Assembly: GCA_036500205.1 (NCBI GenBank)
Contig: DASYCK010000163.1
Coordinates: forward strand, 1-56,870
Direction: 5' to 3'
Length of the DNA stretch: 56,870 nucleotides
From: DASYCK01 sp036500205
Lineage (GTDB): Bacteria > Myxococcota_A > Polyangia > Fen-1088
Below the pieces are notes generated by a model. That model ran no database searches. It had not been told where the DNA came from and saw only the letters and a list, made by a program, of their open reading frames with translations. The translations under genes were made by a program, and so were the position numbers. Below, one piece after another: positions 44,001-52,700 of the stretch. Numbering within the stretch: position 1 is the stretch's first letter; the number at the start of each line of letters is the position of its first letter.

Positions 44001-45307
44001 TCGCCCGAACCGGTCGGCGTCGGCGTCGGGATCTGGACGCCGCTGGCGTCCTCGGCCACGTGCCAGAGGCGCATGTAGAAATCGAATACCCCCGGAGCTT
44101 CGGCGGGAGTATTCAACCGGGCAGTCGCCGGGTGGCTCGGATCCCAGCTCGTGACGAAGGCCTGGACGGCCGCTCGAAATCCGCCGTCGTCCTCGACGTT
44201 GAACCGTAAGGTTGCCGGATCGATGGCCGTCGAGGCGCGCGTGAAGGCGCCCACCTCGGCGGCGACCTTCTTGAAGTGCCCGGTCTCCAGGGTGGGCGGG
44301 AGGGCGCCGCCGCCCAGAACCGCGGCGAACGGCAGGAGCTCCACCACCCGCCCGGGCAAAGGGATCTGGTCTTCGTTCGCGGGCGGCGTCAGCATCTCGA
44401 TCTGGATCGGGAGGCCGGTGGTGTCGTTGAGGTTGTGAAGGCGGATCGCGAAGAGTGGCGTCGCGTCGTTCGCCGCCCAGACGAAGTGTGTCGGATCTGT
44501 GAGCATGACCCGGAGCGCGGCGTTCTCGTCGCCCAGGTAGCGACGCTGGTTCGGGGCGCATGGGGCGCAGGTGTCCGACGATGGTCCGGCGTCGAAGGCG
44601 ATCCGGAGCCGCCCGTTCGAGAGCACCTCGAAGCTCGTGTCGTCGACGGTGGCGTGGTCGGCCAGCAGCTGCGTCTTGAGCACGCCGAAGGCTTCGTCGC
44701 AGGTCGCTACCGTGGTGCGGTCGACGTTCAGGAGCCTGGCCCGACGCATCGCCCGCACACGCTTGGCCACGTCGGGACCGCGCAACATCGGTTCCGCGAT
44801 CTCTGGATCCTCGACCGCGCTGACCGGCTGCTCCCAGGCCTCGAGGTAATAGAATTGCGCGAAGGACCCGTTGACGTCGAGCTGGGGGAGCGGCTCGGGC
44901 GGCGCGAGCTGCAGGAAGTCGCGCTGGAAGACGAACGGCTCGGGCTGCTCGAGCGGCAGGTGGTTACCCCCGACGTACATCGTCCCGGCGCGTAGCGTGA
45001 GCGGAACGACCGGGACGGTCTGACCCCCGAGCTCGACGTCGGTCGTCGAGAGGATGCTCCCGGAGTGCAGCGGGGCCGTCTGCGGGGGGACTGGGCTTCC
45101 CGAGACGAGCGGGACCCCCAGACTGAACCCCGCGTCGGGCGAGCCGGTCGGCCCGATCAGGTCCAACGCGCCCTGCCGGCGCTCCTCCCCGCCGAGCTGG
45201 GCGCCCTCGTTCAGGTCGGAATCAATCAGGGCCCTCCCCTGCTGGAACCGTACTTCCGCGTAGTGCTTGCGCGGCTGGAGCAGAAGGCGGGAGACGTCCG
45301 ATGGCAT
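41087..45307 (-). CDS. DUF6519-like giant protein with right-handed beta-helix, paralogue A
   Basis: GGAGGG before ATG 45307. Residues 5-70 match the DUF6519 signature (VSRLLLQPRKHYAEVRFQQG, ALIDSDLNEGAQ, LIGPTGSPDAGFSLG). Residues 70-510 form a mixed beta domain with CAPC and paired Cys. From about 525 (TSIQAAVNLLPSEGGRIAVR; RNVSIEGCGNSTIIRS) a pectate-lyase-like right-handed parallel beta-helix runs to about 1380, with many NxIxxN turns (GNRITGNGEV). There is no signal peptide. It shares with the two upstream paralogues WGGIQVRGGS, GVGHGITIGSVLW and TNGIFVLVGD. Probably a trimeric fibre, spike or adhesion component; I see no catalytic residues. Third of three in one operon. Confidence 0.87.
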   Translation of the reverse strand: MPSDVSRLLLQPRKHYAEVRFQQGRALIDSDLNEGAQLGGEERRQGALDLIGPTGSPDAGFSLGVPLVSGSPVPPQTAPLHSGSILSTTDVELGGQTVPVVPLTLRAGTMYVGGNHLPLEQPEPFVFQRDFLQLAPPEPLPQLDVNGSFAQFYYLEAWEQPVSAVEDPEIAEPMLRGPDVAKRVRAMRRARLLNVDRTTVATCDEAFGVLKTQLLADHATVDDTSFEVLSNGRLRIAFDAGPSSDTCAPCAPNQRRYLGDENAALRVMLTDPTHFVWAANDATPLFAIRLHNLNDTTGLPIQIEMLTPPANEDQIPLPGRVVELLPFAAVLGGGALPPTLETGHFKKVAAEVGAFTRASTAIDPATLRFNVEDDGGFRAAVQAFVTSWDPSHPATARLNTPAEAPGVFDFYMRLWHVAEDASGVQIPTPTPTGSGDPTGPVLGDTGVIPVFVTPGRRGDFWVAALRVDTPGLVVPYNLRTEPAGVPPHGPRHFVAPLALMTGGPSGVVGALDDCRVRMRKVTDDSCIAITVGDGIASVGDQTSIQAAVNLLPSEGGRIAVRPGIYTETVQIIGRRNVSIEGCGNSTIIRSPTASPSGDLVAIANSSGVTLTGLAFDVVNQRGISANGSSNVTLEDLSLTAGLLQSGAFVPGAVSSEPALVEINASGSVEIRDVTCQAFQRPALLVQRSEGVSIRDLTAAGDQTTGPTPDEPLVTLVASRLVSVRQVRLQTFGQVGLSVRDVSSEDVDIAELQVAAGGTLGGILADPQTGIDIEAGQRISVSDCLIQMSANFSEHAGIVVLGNDVVIAGNRIEADTSCVDEAEQSCTSVAWGGIQVRGGSERIEIRRNRIAGGVGHGITIGSVLWRPHHSPLRSPSGSPFINASRREGAGRAQLGVQQSTEQPSTLVIAADLGGGFFDDASDDTFLPVNEGAIVDLVIEGNRIEGMFSNGISVLTVLGFRNLGGDLIEVVQGRIENNTVTGNLLFPGFGLPVIGDVFKLPAATEGTSVLVQVIPFGAIVLAAASGGLDIRNNRLTDNGSSGLIATNGIFVLVGDGISVVGNRITGNGEVADGNMGVPLEAGVRAGIAVMLAGTGSAGTLAELSPILKDRISSDPEGSALRVADNTVIQKEGRALHAVATGPMAIDGNYFASLGFHGSENQIDRFAIGDVVYLQNLGGPWERFGVAQLSPGVQPSPPVARPPDFLHYTAPFRTRFYLENIAPASPRIFAGEGGAVVFANNQVIYDFTVRRTPMTPTAAPISFFPVALLGLDHVSVASNQFGLRLTFDTSSPKPPDDQEGAQVFGHVLVLGATINVTRNRCASQVGRVFLSLVAFDQIMGITAANQATHDIVAISNRQLLVGGSQPDPFDMTRANQVLLGNKNGVDIIDVRVVMQEGFTKLLQFPSPGA

Positions 45308-45322
45308 GACTGGAACCCTCCG

Positions 45323-48300
45323 TCAGGATTGAGGCCGCGTGAGCAGCTCGAGGAACCGCTGCACGAACATGTTGAGCAGGTTGAGGTTCGCGGTCCCGAC
45401 GTGGTTGGGTGGATTGAGGACCTGCGTGGTGGTGTTGAACATCACCTGGTTGGTATCCATGCGCAGCAACTCGGACTGGTTGAGCGTCATCTGCACTGCC
45501 GGAGGGCTGCTCGGCGAGGTGCCGGCGTCCGGCACGACGCTGAATCCGCTGGCCCCGTCGTCACCGTTCGCGACCCCCAAGTTCGAGGTCAGGATCTGGT
45601 GCGTCGTCTGGTTGAAGGTCGTCAGGCTCAGGAAGTGACTGATGGTGATGAGCGAGAGCGTCGCGTCCGTCACCGGCTCGGCGATGCGGTTCGAGGAGGC
45701 GTTCACGGTGGCGCCCACGGCAAACACTTGGCTCAGGACCGGCTGAACCATGAGCGGCGGCGATCCGCCGCCCGCGATCGGCGGGCTGGTGACGGGCGGA
45801 CTGGTCGGAATCTTGAACCCTCGCAAGCGGAACGCGAACTGGTTGTCAGAGAGCGTCAGGTGGTCGAGCGTCAGCAGCGCCGCGGGGAAGTAGGCGAGCG
45901 GCGCGCCGGTACCCACCGTCGGAACACGCAAGACCTCCCAGTCCAGCACCACCTGGTTGCCGTTGAAGACGATCCCGCCCCCCAGACCGACGAAGAACCG
46001 CCTGCCGATCGGCGCCGGCCCGACGTCCGGGACGTTGATGAAGGGGTTGGTGAGCGGCGCGTTGTCGAGGTAGGTGAGCGCATCCTGCGGGAAGTTGACG
46101 TCCGTTGGTGCCGGAGACTGGACGATTGCGCCTTCCCACGGCTCGCCCAGGTTCTGGACGTACACGACGTCGCCCACCGAGAAGTTGTCGATGAAGGTGT
46201 CCGAGCCGTGGTTTCCGTCGGACGCAAAGAAGTTGCCGTTAATCACCGCCGGACCGGCGCAGAGCGCGTGAAGCGCGCGTCCCTCGGGGTGGCGCACGGA
46301 GTTCCCGATCACCGCCAACGCGAGGCCGCTGTTGTCGAGCGGGGTGACCGGGCTGGCCGCCAGGTTGACCCCGATGTCCCTGACCGTCTGGGCGTCCCGC
46401 GTCCCCGCCAGAAGGATGGCGATCCCAGCACGCACGCCAGGCTGTGGCCCCGAGCTGGGGCTAGACGGGCTCTCGAACGCCGCCCGCCCGCCGTTGCTGC
46501 TGATCCGGTTCCCCGCGACACGGATGTCCTCTCCACACAGCACGAAGATCCCGTTCGTCGGGAGCACCCCCGAAGTCCCGTTGCCGACGATGACGTTGTC
46601 CCGGATGTCGGCACCCTGGGCGATGGCCAACACCACGCCGCCAAACGGCAGCACCGCCACCGGCAACCCACCACCGACCAGCGACCCGGTGACCGGGACG
46701 ACGTCGGTACGGAGCGGAACATCCTCGGCCGGCGCGAGCAGGTTGCCCAGAATGGTGTTGCGCTCGAGGCGCACGTTGACCACGTCGACCAGCGCGTCTT
46801 GGTCGGGCATTCCCAGCACCGACAGCACGGAGATGCCGTTGCCCGACATCTGCTCGATCCGGTTGCCCGCGATGACGATCTCCTCGAGCGCCCCCTCGTC
46901 CTGAGCGACAAAGACGTTGTGCGCGGCGTCGATGAACTGCTGGGGCAGGCTGCCGTTGGCCGCCAACTTGCCGTCGCGACGGGTAGAGACCTGACCGTTG
47001 CCGGCCCCCTGTCGCCGGGAGGGCACCGATGGGTCGCTGGCGTTCCAGATCACACTCCCGAGGGTGATCCCGTGACCGACTCCGCCCAAGATCTGGTTCT
47101 CTTCGATGGAGACGGCGGTCGAGCCGCCGCGCACCTGGATGCCTCCCCAGGCCAGGACCCGCAGATCGCGGCACTCCAGCGGCGAACGCGGGAGCGGGGA
47201 GTCGAAGCAGTTGGCCAGCGCCTCGACGTGGTTGCGGCTCACCGTGATCTCCTGGCCGTGCAGCACGACCGCCGCGTTCTCGCTGACGCTGGCGTCCATA
47301 GTGATCCAGCTCTCCTCGAGCCTCACCCGTGTCGCCCCGTCGATGTCGATCGCCGTCTGGCTCTGGGTGGTGCGGCCGTTGGGCGCAGTCACCTGGTGCG
47401 AGCTCGACACCATCGTCAGGCGCCTCAACTGGACGTCGGCGCTGCCCCCGCTGACGGACACGCCCACCTGGCCGGCCGCGCTGACCGTCACCTCGCGAAT
47501 CGCGACATCGTCACACGAGTCGCCGATGCTGATCATCGGGGCCACCGGCGCAACCCGGCTGGCGGAGGTCCCCGCGATGGTGACGTTCTGGATCTGGATT
47601 CGATCGGCGCCAACCGCGTTGATCGCCGGACGGACCACCGGCTCGAGCGCCAGCTCCTGAAGCAGGACGTCCGTCGCCGCGCCTCCGATGTCGATGAGGG
47701 GGATGGTCGGGTCGTTCACCTCGGCGATCGGCTCGGCGCCGCCGGGCAGCCCCGCCAGGATCGACACGCTGCTGACGCGAACCCCGCCTCGATCGGAGCC
47801 TCCGATCAGCTGCCCCGAGATGCCCACGGCCCGCTGCTCGAACGCGTGGATGCGCAGCGAGGTCACGACGATCCCATCGGAAGCGATGATGTCGATCACC
47901 GGCAGGGGCACCGTGGGCGGACTCGTCACGACCGGCGGAGGGCTTTCGATGACCGTGGTATCGCCACACCCCTCGAGGACCACGTTCTGGAGGTTCTGAA
48001 TCGTGATCTGCTCCGAGAAGGTCCCCCGCCCGATGCTGATCCGTCCGCCGGTCTCCGGCAGCGCATCGACGGCCGCCTGGATCGAGCTGAAATCGCCGAA
48101 GCTGTGCAGCCCGTCCCCGACGGTGAGCGTCTCGCATCCGCGATCCGTCAGGCGCGAGATCCGCGAACGGCAATCCGCCGCGACGTTGACGGTGTCGGAC
48201 GCGCCGGTGAGGATAGCGAGTGGGGCGTAGAGATCGCGTGGACCATGCGGCGGAACGCCGCCCGGCGCGACCGCCAGATCGAACGGGACCACGCGCTCGG

Positions 48301-49699
48301 GGGTCCCTGGGCGCTCGGCCACCACCCAGAAATCTCCGCGCCGCCCTGGGGTTGGAAAGAACGCGACGAGATCGGTCCCGTCCAGAAACTGTCCGCCTTG
48401 GTTGGTCGGCAGCTCGACCCCGGCCGCGCTCGTCGCCTGGTGCCAGAGGCGCATGTAGTAGTACTGGACGTCCGGATCGGAGCTGACACCGCCATCCAGG
48501 CTGTGGAGCGCCGGATGGCGCGTGTCCCACTGGTGCACGAACTTCTGCATGTCGGGAACACCGGCGCTCGGATCGATGGTGAAGGTCGCGGTGCCCGGAT
48601 CGAAGGGCGTCACGACCCGGCTGAAGGCACCCACGCGCTCGGCCACCTTCTTGAAATGAGGGTGCTCGAATCCGGCGGGCGGATCTCCATCCAGGACCGC
48701 GGAGAACGGAATGATCTCGACCACCCGGTTCTCGAGCGGCCAGCGCGTCTCGTCGGCCGGAGGCGTGAGCATCTCCACGACGATCGGGGTGTTTGGATCG
48801 GTGCTGGTGAGCCCGGTGACCTTCACCCGGTAGAGGGGCGCTCCGTTGTCGAGCGCCCACGCGAAGGTGGTCGGACTGGTGAGCAGCACGCGGATGGCGC
48901 TGTTGTCCGCTCCGAGAAACCGGCTGGTGGCGGGTGGGGTACAATCCGCGCAGTCGACCTCTTCGGGCGTGGACGAAAACCCGATCTGCAGTCGCCCGTT
49001 CGACACCAACGCGCCGGTGGAGCGGTCAAAGGTAGCCGTGCCGTCCGCTTCCAGCGATGCGATCAGCGCCAGGAACGCGTCGTCGCAACTGTCCACCACC
49101 GCCTGCGGACCACCGAGCGCCTCTACGCGCCGCATCCGGCGGACCCGCACCGTCGTATCGGCGCCTCCCAGCGCCACCTCCTGGATCTCTTGATCCTCGA
49201 CCGCCGAGACCGTCTGATCCCACGCATGCAGGTAGTAGAAGGCGTTGAAGATGTCGGGGCTATGGGGATCCGAGATCGGGACATCGCCCGGCTTCATCTG
49301 CAGGAAGTCACGCTGGAGGGCGAAGTGCTCGGCCTGTTCGAGCTCGAAGCGCTCGCCGGCGAGATACATGCTGCCGGCTCGGAGGCTGACGGGACGCACC
49401 GGCGTAAGGGCGCCGCCGAGCTCGATCTGTTCGACGGGAAGCGGAGTCCCCGGCCGCAGGGGGTCGGTCTGCGTCGGCAACGGCGGTAGCGCCGGCAGCG
49501 GCACACCCAGCGAAAACCCGTCGTCGGTCGTGCCGCGCGGCCCGATGAGGTCGAGCAGCGCGCGCCGGCGATCGTCGTCCGCGGCCGCCGCTCCCTCGTT
49601 GTAGTCCGAATCGAGGAGCAGGCGGCCCTGTTGCAGCCGACTCCCGACGTAGTGCTTGCGCGGCTGCCGGAGAAAGCGAGTGATGTCATACGCGGACAT
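45323..49699 (-). CDS. DUF6519-like giant protein with right-handed beta-helix, paralogue B
   Basis: 1,458 residues; AAAGGACG precedes ATG 49699. The N-terminus reads YDITRFLRQPRKHYVGSRLQ, then LLLDSDYNEG and LIGPRGTTDDGFSLG. The mixed N-terminal domain keeps the CADC motif and YYMRLWHQATSAAGVELP. The beta-helix starts near 535 (SIQAAVDALPETGGRISIGR, VVLEGCGDTTVIES) and contains AWGGIQVRGGSTAVS, GGVGHGITLGSVIW and PTNGIFVLCGED. It is the longest of the three paralogues. It lies three bases after the stop of paralogue C and 15 before paralogue A, so all are co-transcribed. Differences concentrate in the outer turns of the helix, suggesting different ligands for each fibre. Confidence 0.87.
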   Translation of the reverse strand: MSAYDITRFLRQPRKHYVGSRLQQGRLLLDSDYNEGAAAADDDRRRALLDLIGPRGTTDDGFSLGVPLPALPPLPTQTDPLRPGTPLPVEQIELGGALTPVRPVSLRAGSMYLAGERFELEQAEHFALQRDFLQMKPGDVPISDPHSPDIFNAFYYLHAWDQTVSAVEDQEIQEVALGGADTTVRVRRMRRVEALGGPQAVVDSCDDAFLALIASLEADGTATFDRSTGALVSNGRLQIGFSSTPEEVDCADCTPPATSRFLGADNSAIRVLLTSPTTFAWALDNGAPLYRVKVTGLTSTDPNTPIVVEMLTPPADETRWPLENRVVEIIPFSAVLDGDPPAGFEHPHFKKVAERVGAFSRVVTPFDPGTATFTIDPSAGVPDMQKFVHQWDTRHPALHSLDGGVSSDPDVQYYYMRLWHQATSAAGVELPTNQGGQFLDGTDLVAFFPTPGRRGDFWVVAERPGTPERVVPFDLAVAPGGVPPHGPRDLYAPLAILTGASDTVNVAADCRSRISRLTDRGCETLTVGDGLHSFGDFSSIQAAVDALPETGGRISIGRGTFSEQITIQNLQNVVLEGCGDTTVIESPPPVVTSPPTVPLPVIDIIASDGIVVTSLRIHAFEQRAVGISGQLIGGSDRGGVRVSSVSILAGLPGGAEPIAEVNDPTIPLIDIGGAATDVLLQELALEPVVRPAINAVGADRIQIQNVTIAGTSASRVAPVAPMISIGDSCDDVAIREVTVSAAGQVGVSVSGGSADVQLRRLTMVSSSHQVTAPNGRTTQSQTAIDIDGATRVRLEESWITMDASVSENAAVVLHGQEITVSRNHVEALANCFDSPLPRSPLECRDLRVLAWGGIQVRGGSTAVSIEENQILGGVGHGITLGSVIWNASDPSVPSRRQGAGNGQVSTRRDGKLAANGSLPQQFIDAAHNVFVAQDEGALEEIVIAGNRIEQMSGNGISVLSVLGMPDQDALVDVVNVRLERNTILGNLLAPAEDVPLRTDVVPVTGSLVGGGLPVAVLPFGGVVLAIAQGADIRDNVIVGNGTSGVLPTNGIFVLCGEDIRVAGNRISSNGGRAAFESPSSPSSGPQPGVRAGIAILLAGTRDAQTVRDIGVNLAASPVTPLDNSGLALAVIGNSVRHPEGRALHALCAGPAVINGNFFASDGNHGSDTFIDNFSVGDVVYVQNLGEPWEGAIVQSPAPTDVNFPQDALTYLDNAPLTNPFINVPDVGPAPIGRRFFVGLGGGIVFNGNQVVLDWEVLRVPTVGTGAPLAYFPAALLTLDHLTLSDNQFAFRLRGFKIPTSPPVTSPPIAGGGSPPLMVQPVLSQVFAVGATVNASSNRIAEPVTDATLSLITISHFLSLTTFNQTTHQILTSNLGVANGDDGASGFSVVPDAGTSPSSPPAVQMTLNQSELLRMDTNQVMFNTTTQVLNPPNHVGTANLNLLNMFVQRFLELLTRPQS

Positions 49700-49702
49700 G
49701 GC

Positions 49703-52700
49703 TCACGTCCTTTGCGGCTGTCGGAAGAGTTGTCGAACCACCAGCGCCGTGTTGAAGTCCGCGAGCAGGCTGGCGAGCGTGGGCGACTTCAGCAGGAAGA
49801 CGGTCTGATTCCCCACCGTCTGGACGTTGGGTGGCTGACGGGGCCCGGACGGCGGGGTCGTGAAGTTGTCCCACGAGTACGCGAGCGCCGCGTGCGTCGC
49901 CTGGTTGAACGACGAGAGGTTCGCGAGGTCGCCCCAGGTCAGGAACGACAGTGCCGCGGCGTCGGGTGACTCGGACGAGCGGTTGTCGGTGGTGATGTTG
50001 GTGGCGCCACCCGAGAAGATGTTTCCCAGCAACGGCGCCGGGGTGGTGAGCGTGATGGGAGGACCGGTGACGATCGTCCCGAACTCCGGCAGCGTGAGCC
50101 CGGTGTCGGGCCGGACCCGCAAGGCGACCTGGTTGCCGCTCATCGTCACGTGGTCGGTGGAAATGAGAGCCACGGGGACGTAGGAGAGCGGCGTCCCGGC
50201 CGGGGGCACGATCTCGACCAGCCAGTCGTAGATGACCTGGTTCCCCTGGAAGAGGATCGCGCCACCGAAGCTGATGAACTGATAGGGGCTGGAGCCGACG
50301 TTGGAGAAGTAGGCGCTGGTGTTCTGGCCGAGCGGGGCGTTGTAGCGGGTCGGCAGCACCGAAGGGTCGAAATTGAAGCTCTCCCACGGACGCGCGAAGT
50401 TCTCGATGTACACCACGTCGCCCATCAGATGGCTCTCGGGCGGGTTGCTGTTGCCGTGATAGCCGAGCGAGGAGAGAAAATTCGACGTGACGCTCACCGG
50501 ACCGGTCGCGATGGCGAACAGCGCGCGCCCCTCGGGTTGAAGGACGCTGTTCCCCCGCACCCGGAGCGCCGGGCCGCTCTGATCCAGGGTCGGCTGATCG
50601 CCGTTGATGAGGACCTGCAGCTGGTCGATGTCCTCGACAGAGTCGGTGGGCGTCGAGCCCGTCGAAGGGTTGAACGGACGGTCCGCGAACACGACCGCGA
50701 TCCCCGCCCGGACGCCGGCCGCGGGCGGGGTGGTCGAGTCAGCCCGGCCGCCGTTCCCCGTGATCCGGTTGTCGGTGATGACCAACGATTCCCCGACGAG
50801 AACGAAGATGCCCGAGGTGGGGCTGACCGCCGAGGTCCCGTTGTCCGTGACGCTGTTGCCGCGCACGTCGAGCGAGAGGGTCGCCGCGGCCAGCGTGATT
50901 CCGGCGTATGGCAGGAACTGCATGACGGGGAGCTGGTTGGATCGGGTCTCGTCCGTCGAAAAGGTCTTGGGGAAGACGTCGGCACGGGTGGGAACCGCGC
51001 CGTCCGTGATCTGGACCAGATTGCCGGTAACGCTGTTGTCGGCGATGACGCCGTTCTGCACCTCGACGAAGGGCTCGCCGCTCGGCATCCCCAGCACAGT
51101 GATCGCCGAGATCCCGTTGGTCCCCATGCTGGCGATGCGGTTGTCGGCGATCACCAGATCGACGATGGCCGGGTCTATGCTGGCCGTGAATGACAGGCCG
51201 GCATCGCTGAATTCGAACGTCAAATCTCCCGTCACGACCAGGATCCCGTTGACGAAGGTGGTCTGCACCCGCCCCACCCCTTCGACACGCCCGGTGACCG
51301 TGCCGTCGGTCGAGTTCCAGGTCACGCTGCCGAGGGTAATGCCGTGGCCGAGACCGCCCACGATATCGTTCCCGACGATCTGCACGTTGGCGGATCCGCC
51401 CCGCACCTGCAGGCCGCCCCAGGCGCTGCTGACCGCGGGGGTGACTGACGAATCCGAGAGCGTCTCGACCCGACTGTCCGACAGGCGGATCCCCGTTCCC
51501 AGCAACCGCACGGCGGCGTGCTCCGTCGAGTCGGCCGTCATCGTCACGAACGCGCGGTCGATCGAGATCTCCGTGCCCGAGTCGACGTCGATCGCCGACA
51601 TCGCCTGGCTCTCTGCACCGTCCCCAGTCTGGGCCGGACCGACCCCGACGGTCAGGTCCTGGATGAGGACGTTCGAGGAGCCATCGACCGAGAGACCGAA
51701 CTGGGCGAAGGCCTGCAGGGTCGAGCGCCGCACCCGCACGTCGTTCGCGTCCTCGAGGGTGATCATCGGCGCGACCGCCGGTGTCAGCAACGTCAGCACC
51801 TGCGCCCCCCGGCAATCGATCTCGTCGAGCGCGATGTCGTCCGATTCGAGCACGTTGATGGCCGGTTTCCGCCAGTTGTCGATCGTGAGGTCGGACAGCC
51901 GAACAGTCGTGGACTGGCTGACCGTCAGGAGGATTGTGTCGTCGCCGCCGGAGGCCGGCACGAACGCCCCGGTACCGACGTCGCCCGCCACCACGTGCAG
52001 CCCGCTCAATTGCACGTCGGTCGAGGCGAGCACCTCCAGCGCAGCCCTCGCGGCGTTGAGCACCATGTCGGAGATGGTGATCCCCTGCGTCGAGGTGCCG
52101 ACGGCGAACAGCGTTCCGGGGCTTTCCCCGCCGGAGGGGACCGGGCTCTGGACGATGGTGCTCGCCCCGCACCCCTGGATGCTGATGTTGCTCAGACCAT
52201 TGATAGTGACGTTCTCGAGGTAGGTCCCCGGCAACACCTGCACCAGGCCACCCCCGGCGGGCAGCGAGTTGATCGCCGCCTGGATCGACGTGAAGTCGCC
52301 GTCGCTCACCCCCGGCTGACCCACCGTCCTGGTCGCGCAGCCCCGTTCGGTCAGCCGCCGCATCGGCGTCCGGCAGTCGCTGACCGTGAAGACCTCCTGG
52401 TCCGCCCCGGTCAAGAGCGCGAGCGGCGCGTAGAAGTGCCGCGGGCCGTGCGGGGGGACGCCGCCCGACGTCGTCAGCAAGTCAAAAGGAACGATCTGCT
52501 GGCGGGCGTCGATCCGCAGCGTCGCTTCCCAGAAGTCCCCGGCACGCCCGCCCCGGAAGAAGAGCGGAACGATCCCCGTATCTCCCAGGGGCGCCCCGTT
52601 CGGATCGGCGCTGATCGGGATCTCGATCTGGTCCGCGCTCGGCGCCGTGTGCCAGACGCGCATGAAGAAGAAGCGGCTGTCCGACCCGTCGCCGGGCCCG

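Noticed and set aside
45065..49489. A 1,474-codon open frame on the plus strand opposite the DUF6519 paralogue B
   Set aside because: Its product is Arg/His/Asp-rich without domains, typical of the antisense shadow of a GC-rich gene. The minus strand has ribosome-binding sites, family motifs and paralogues.
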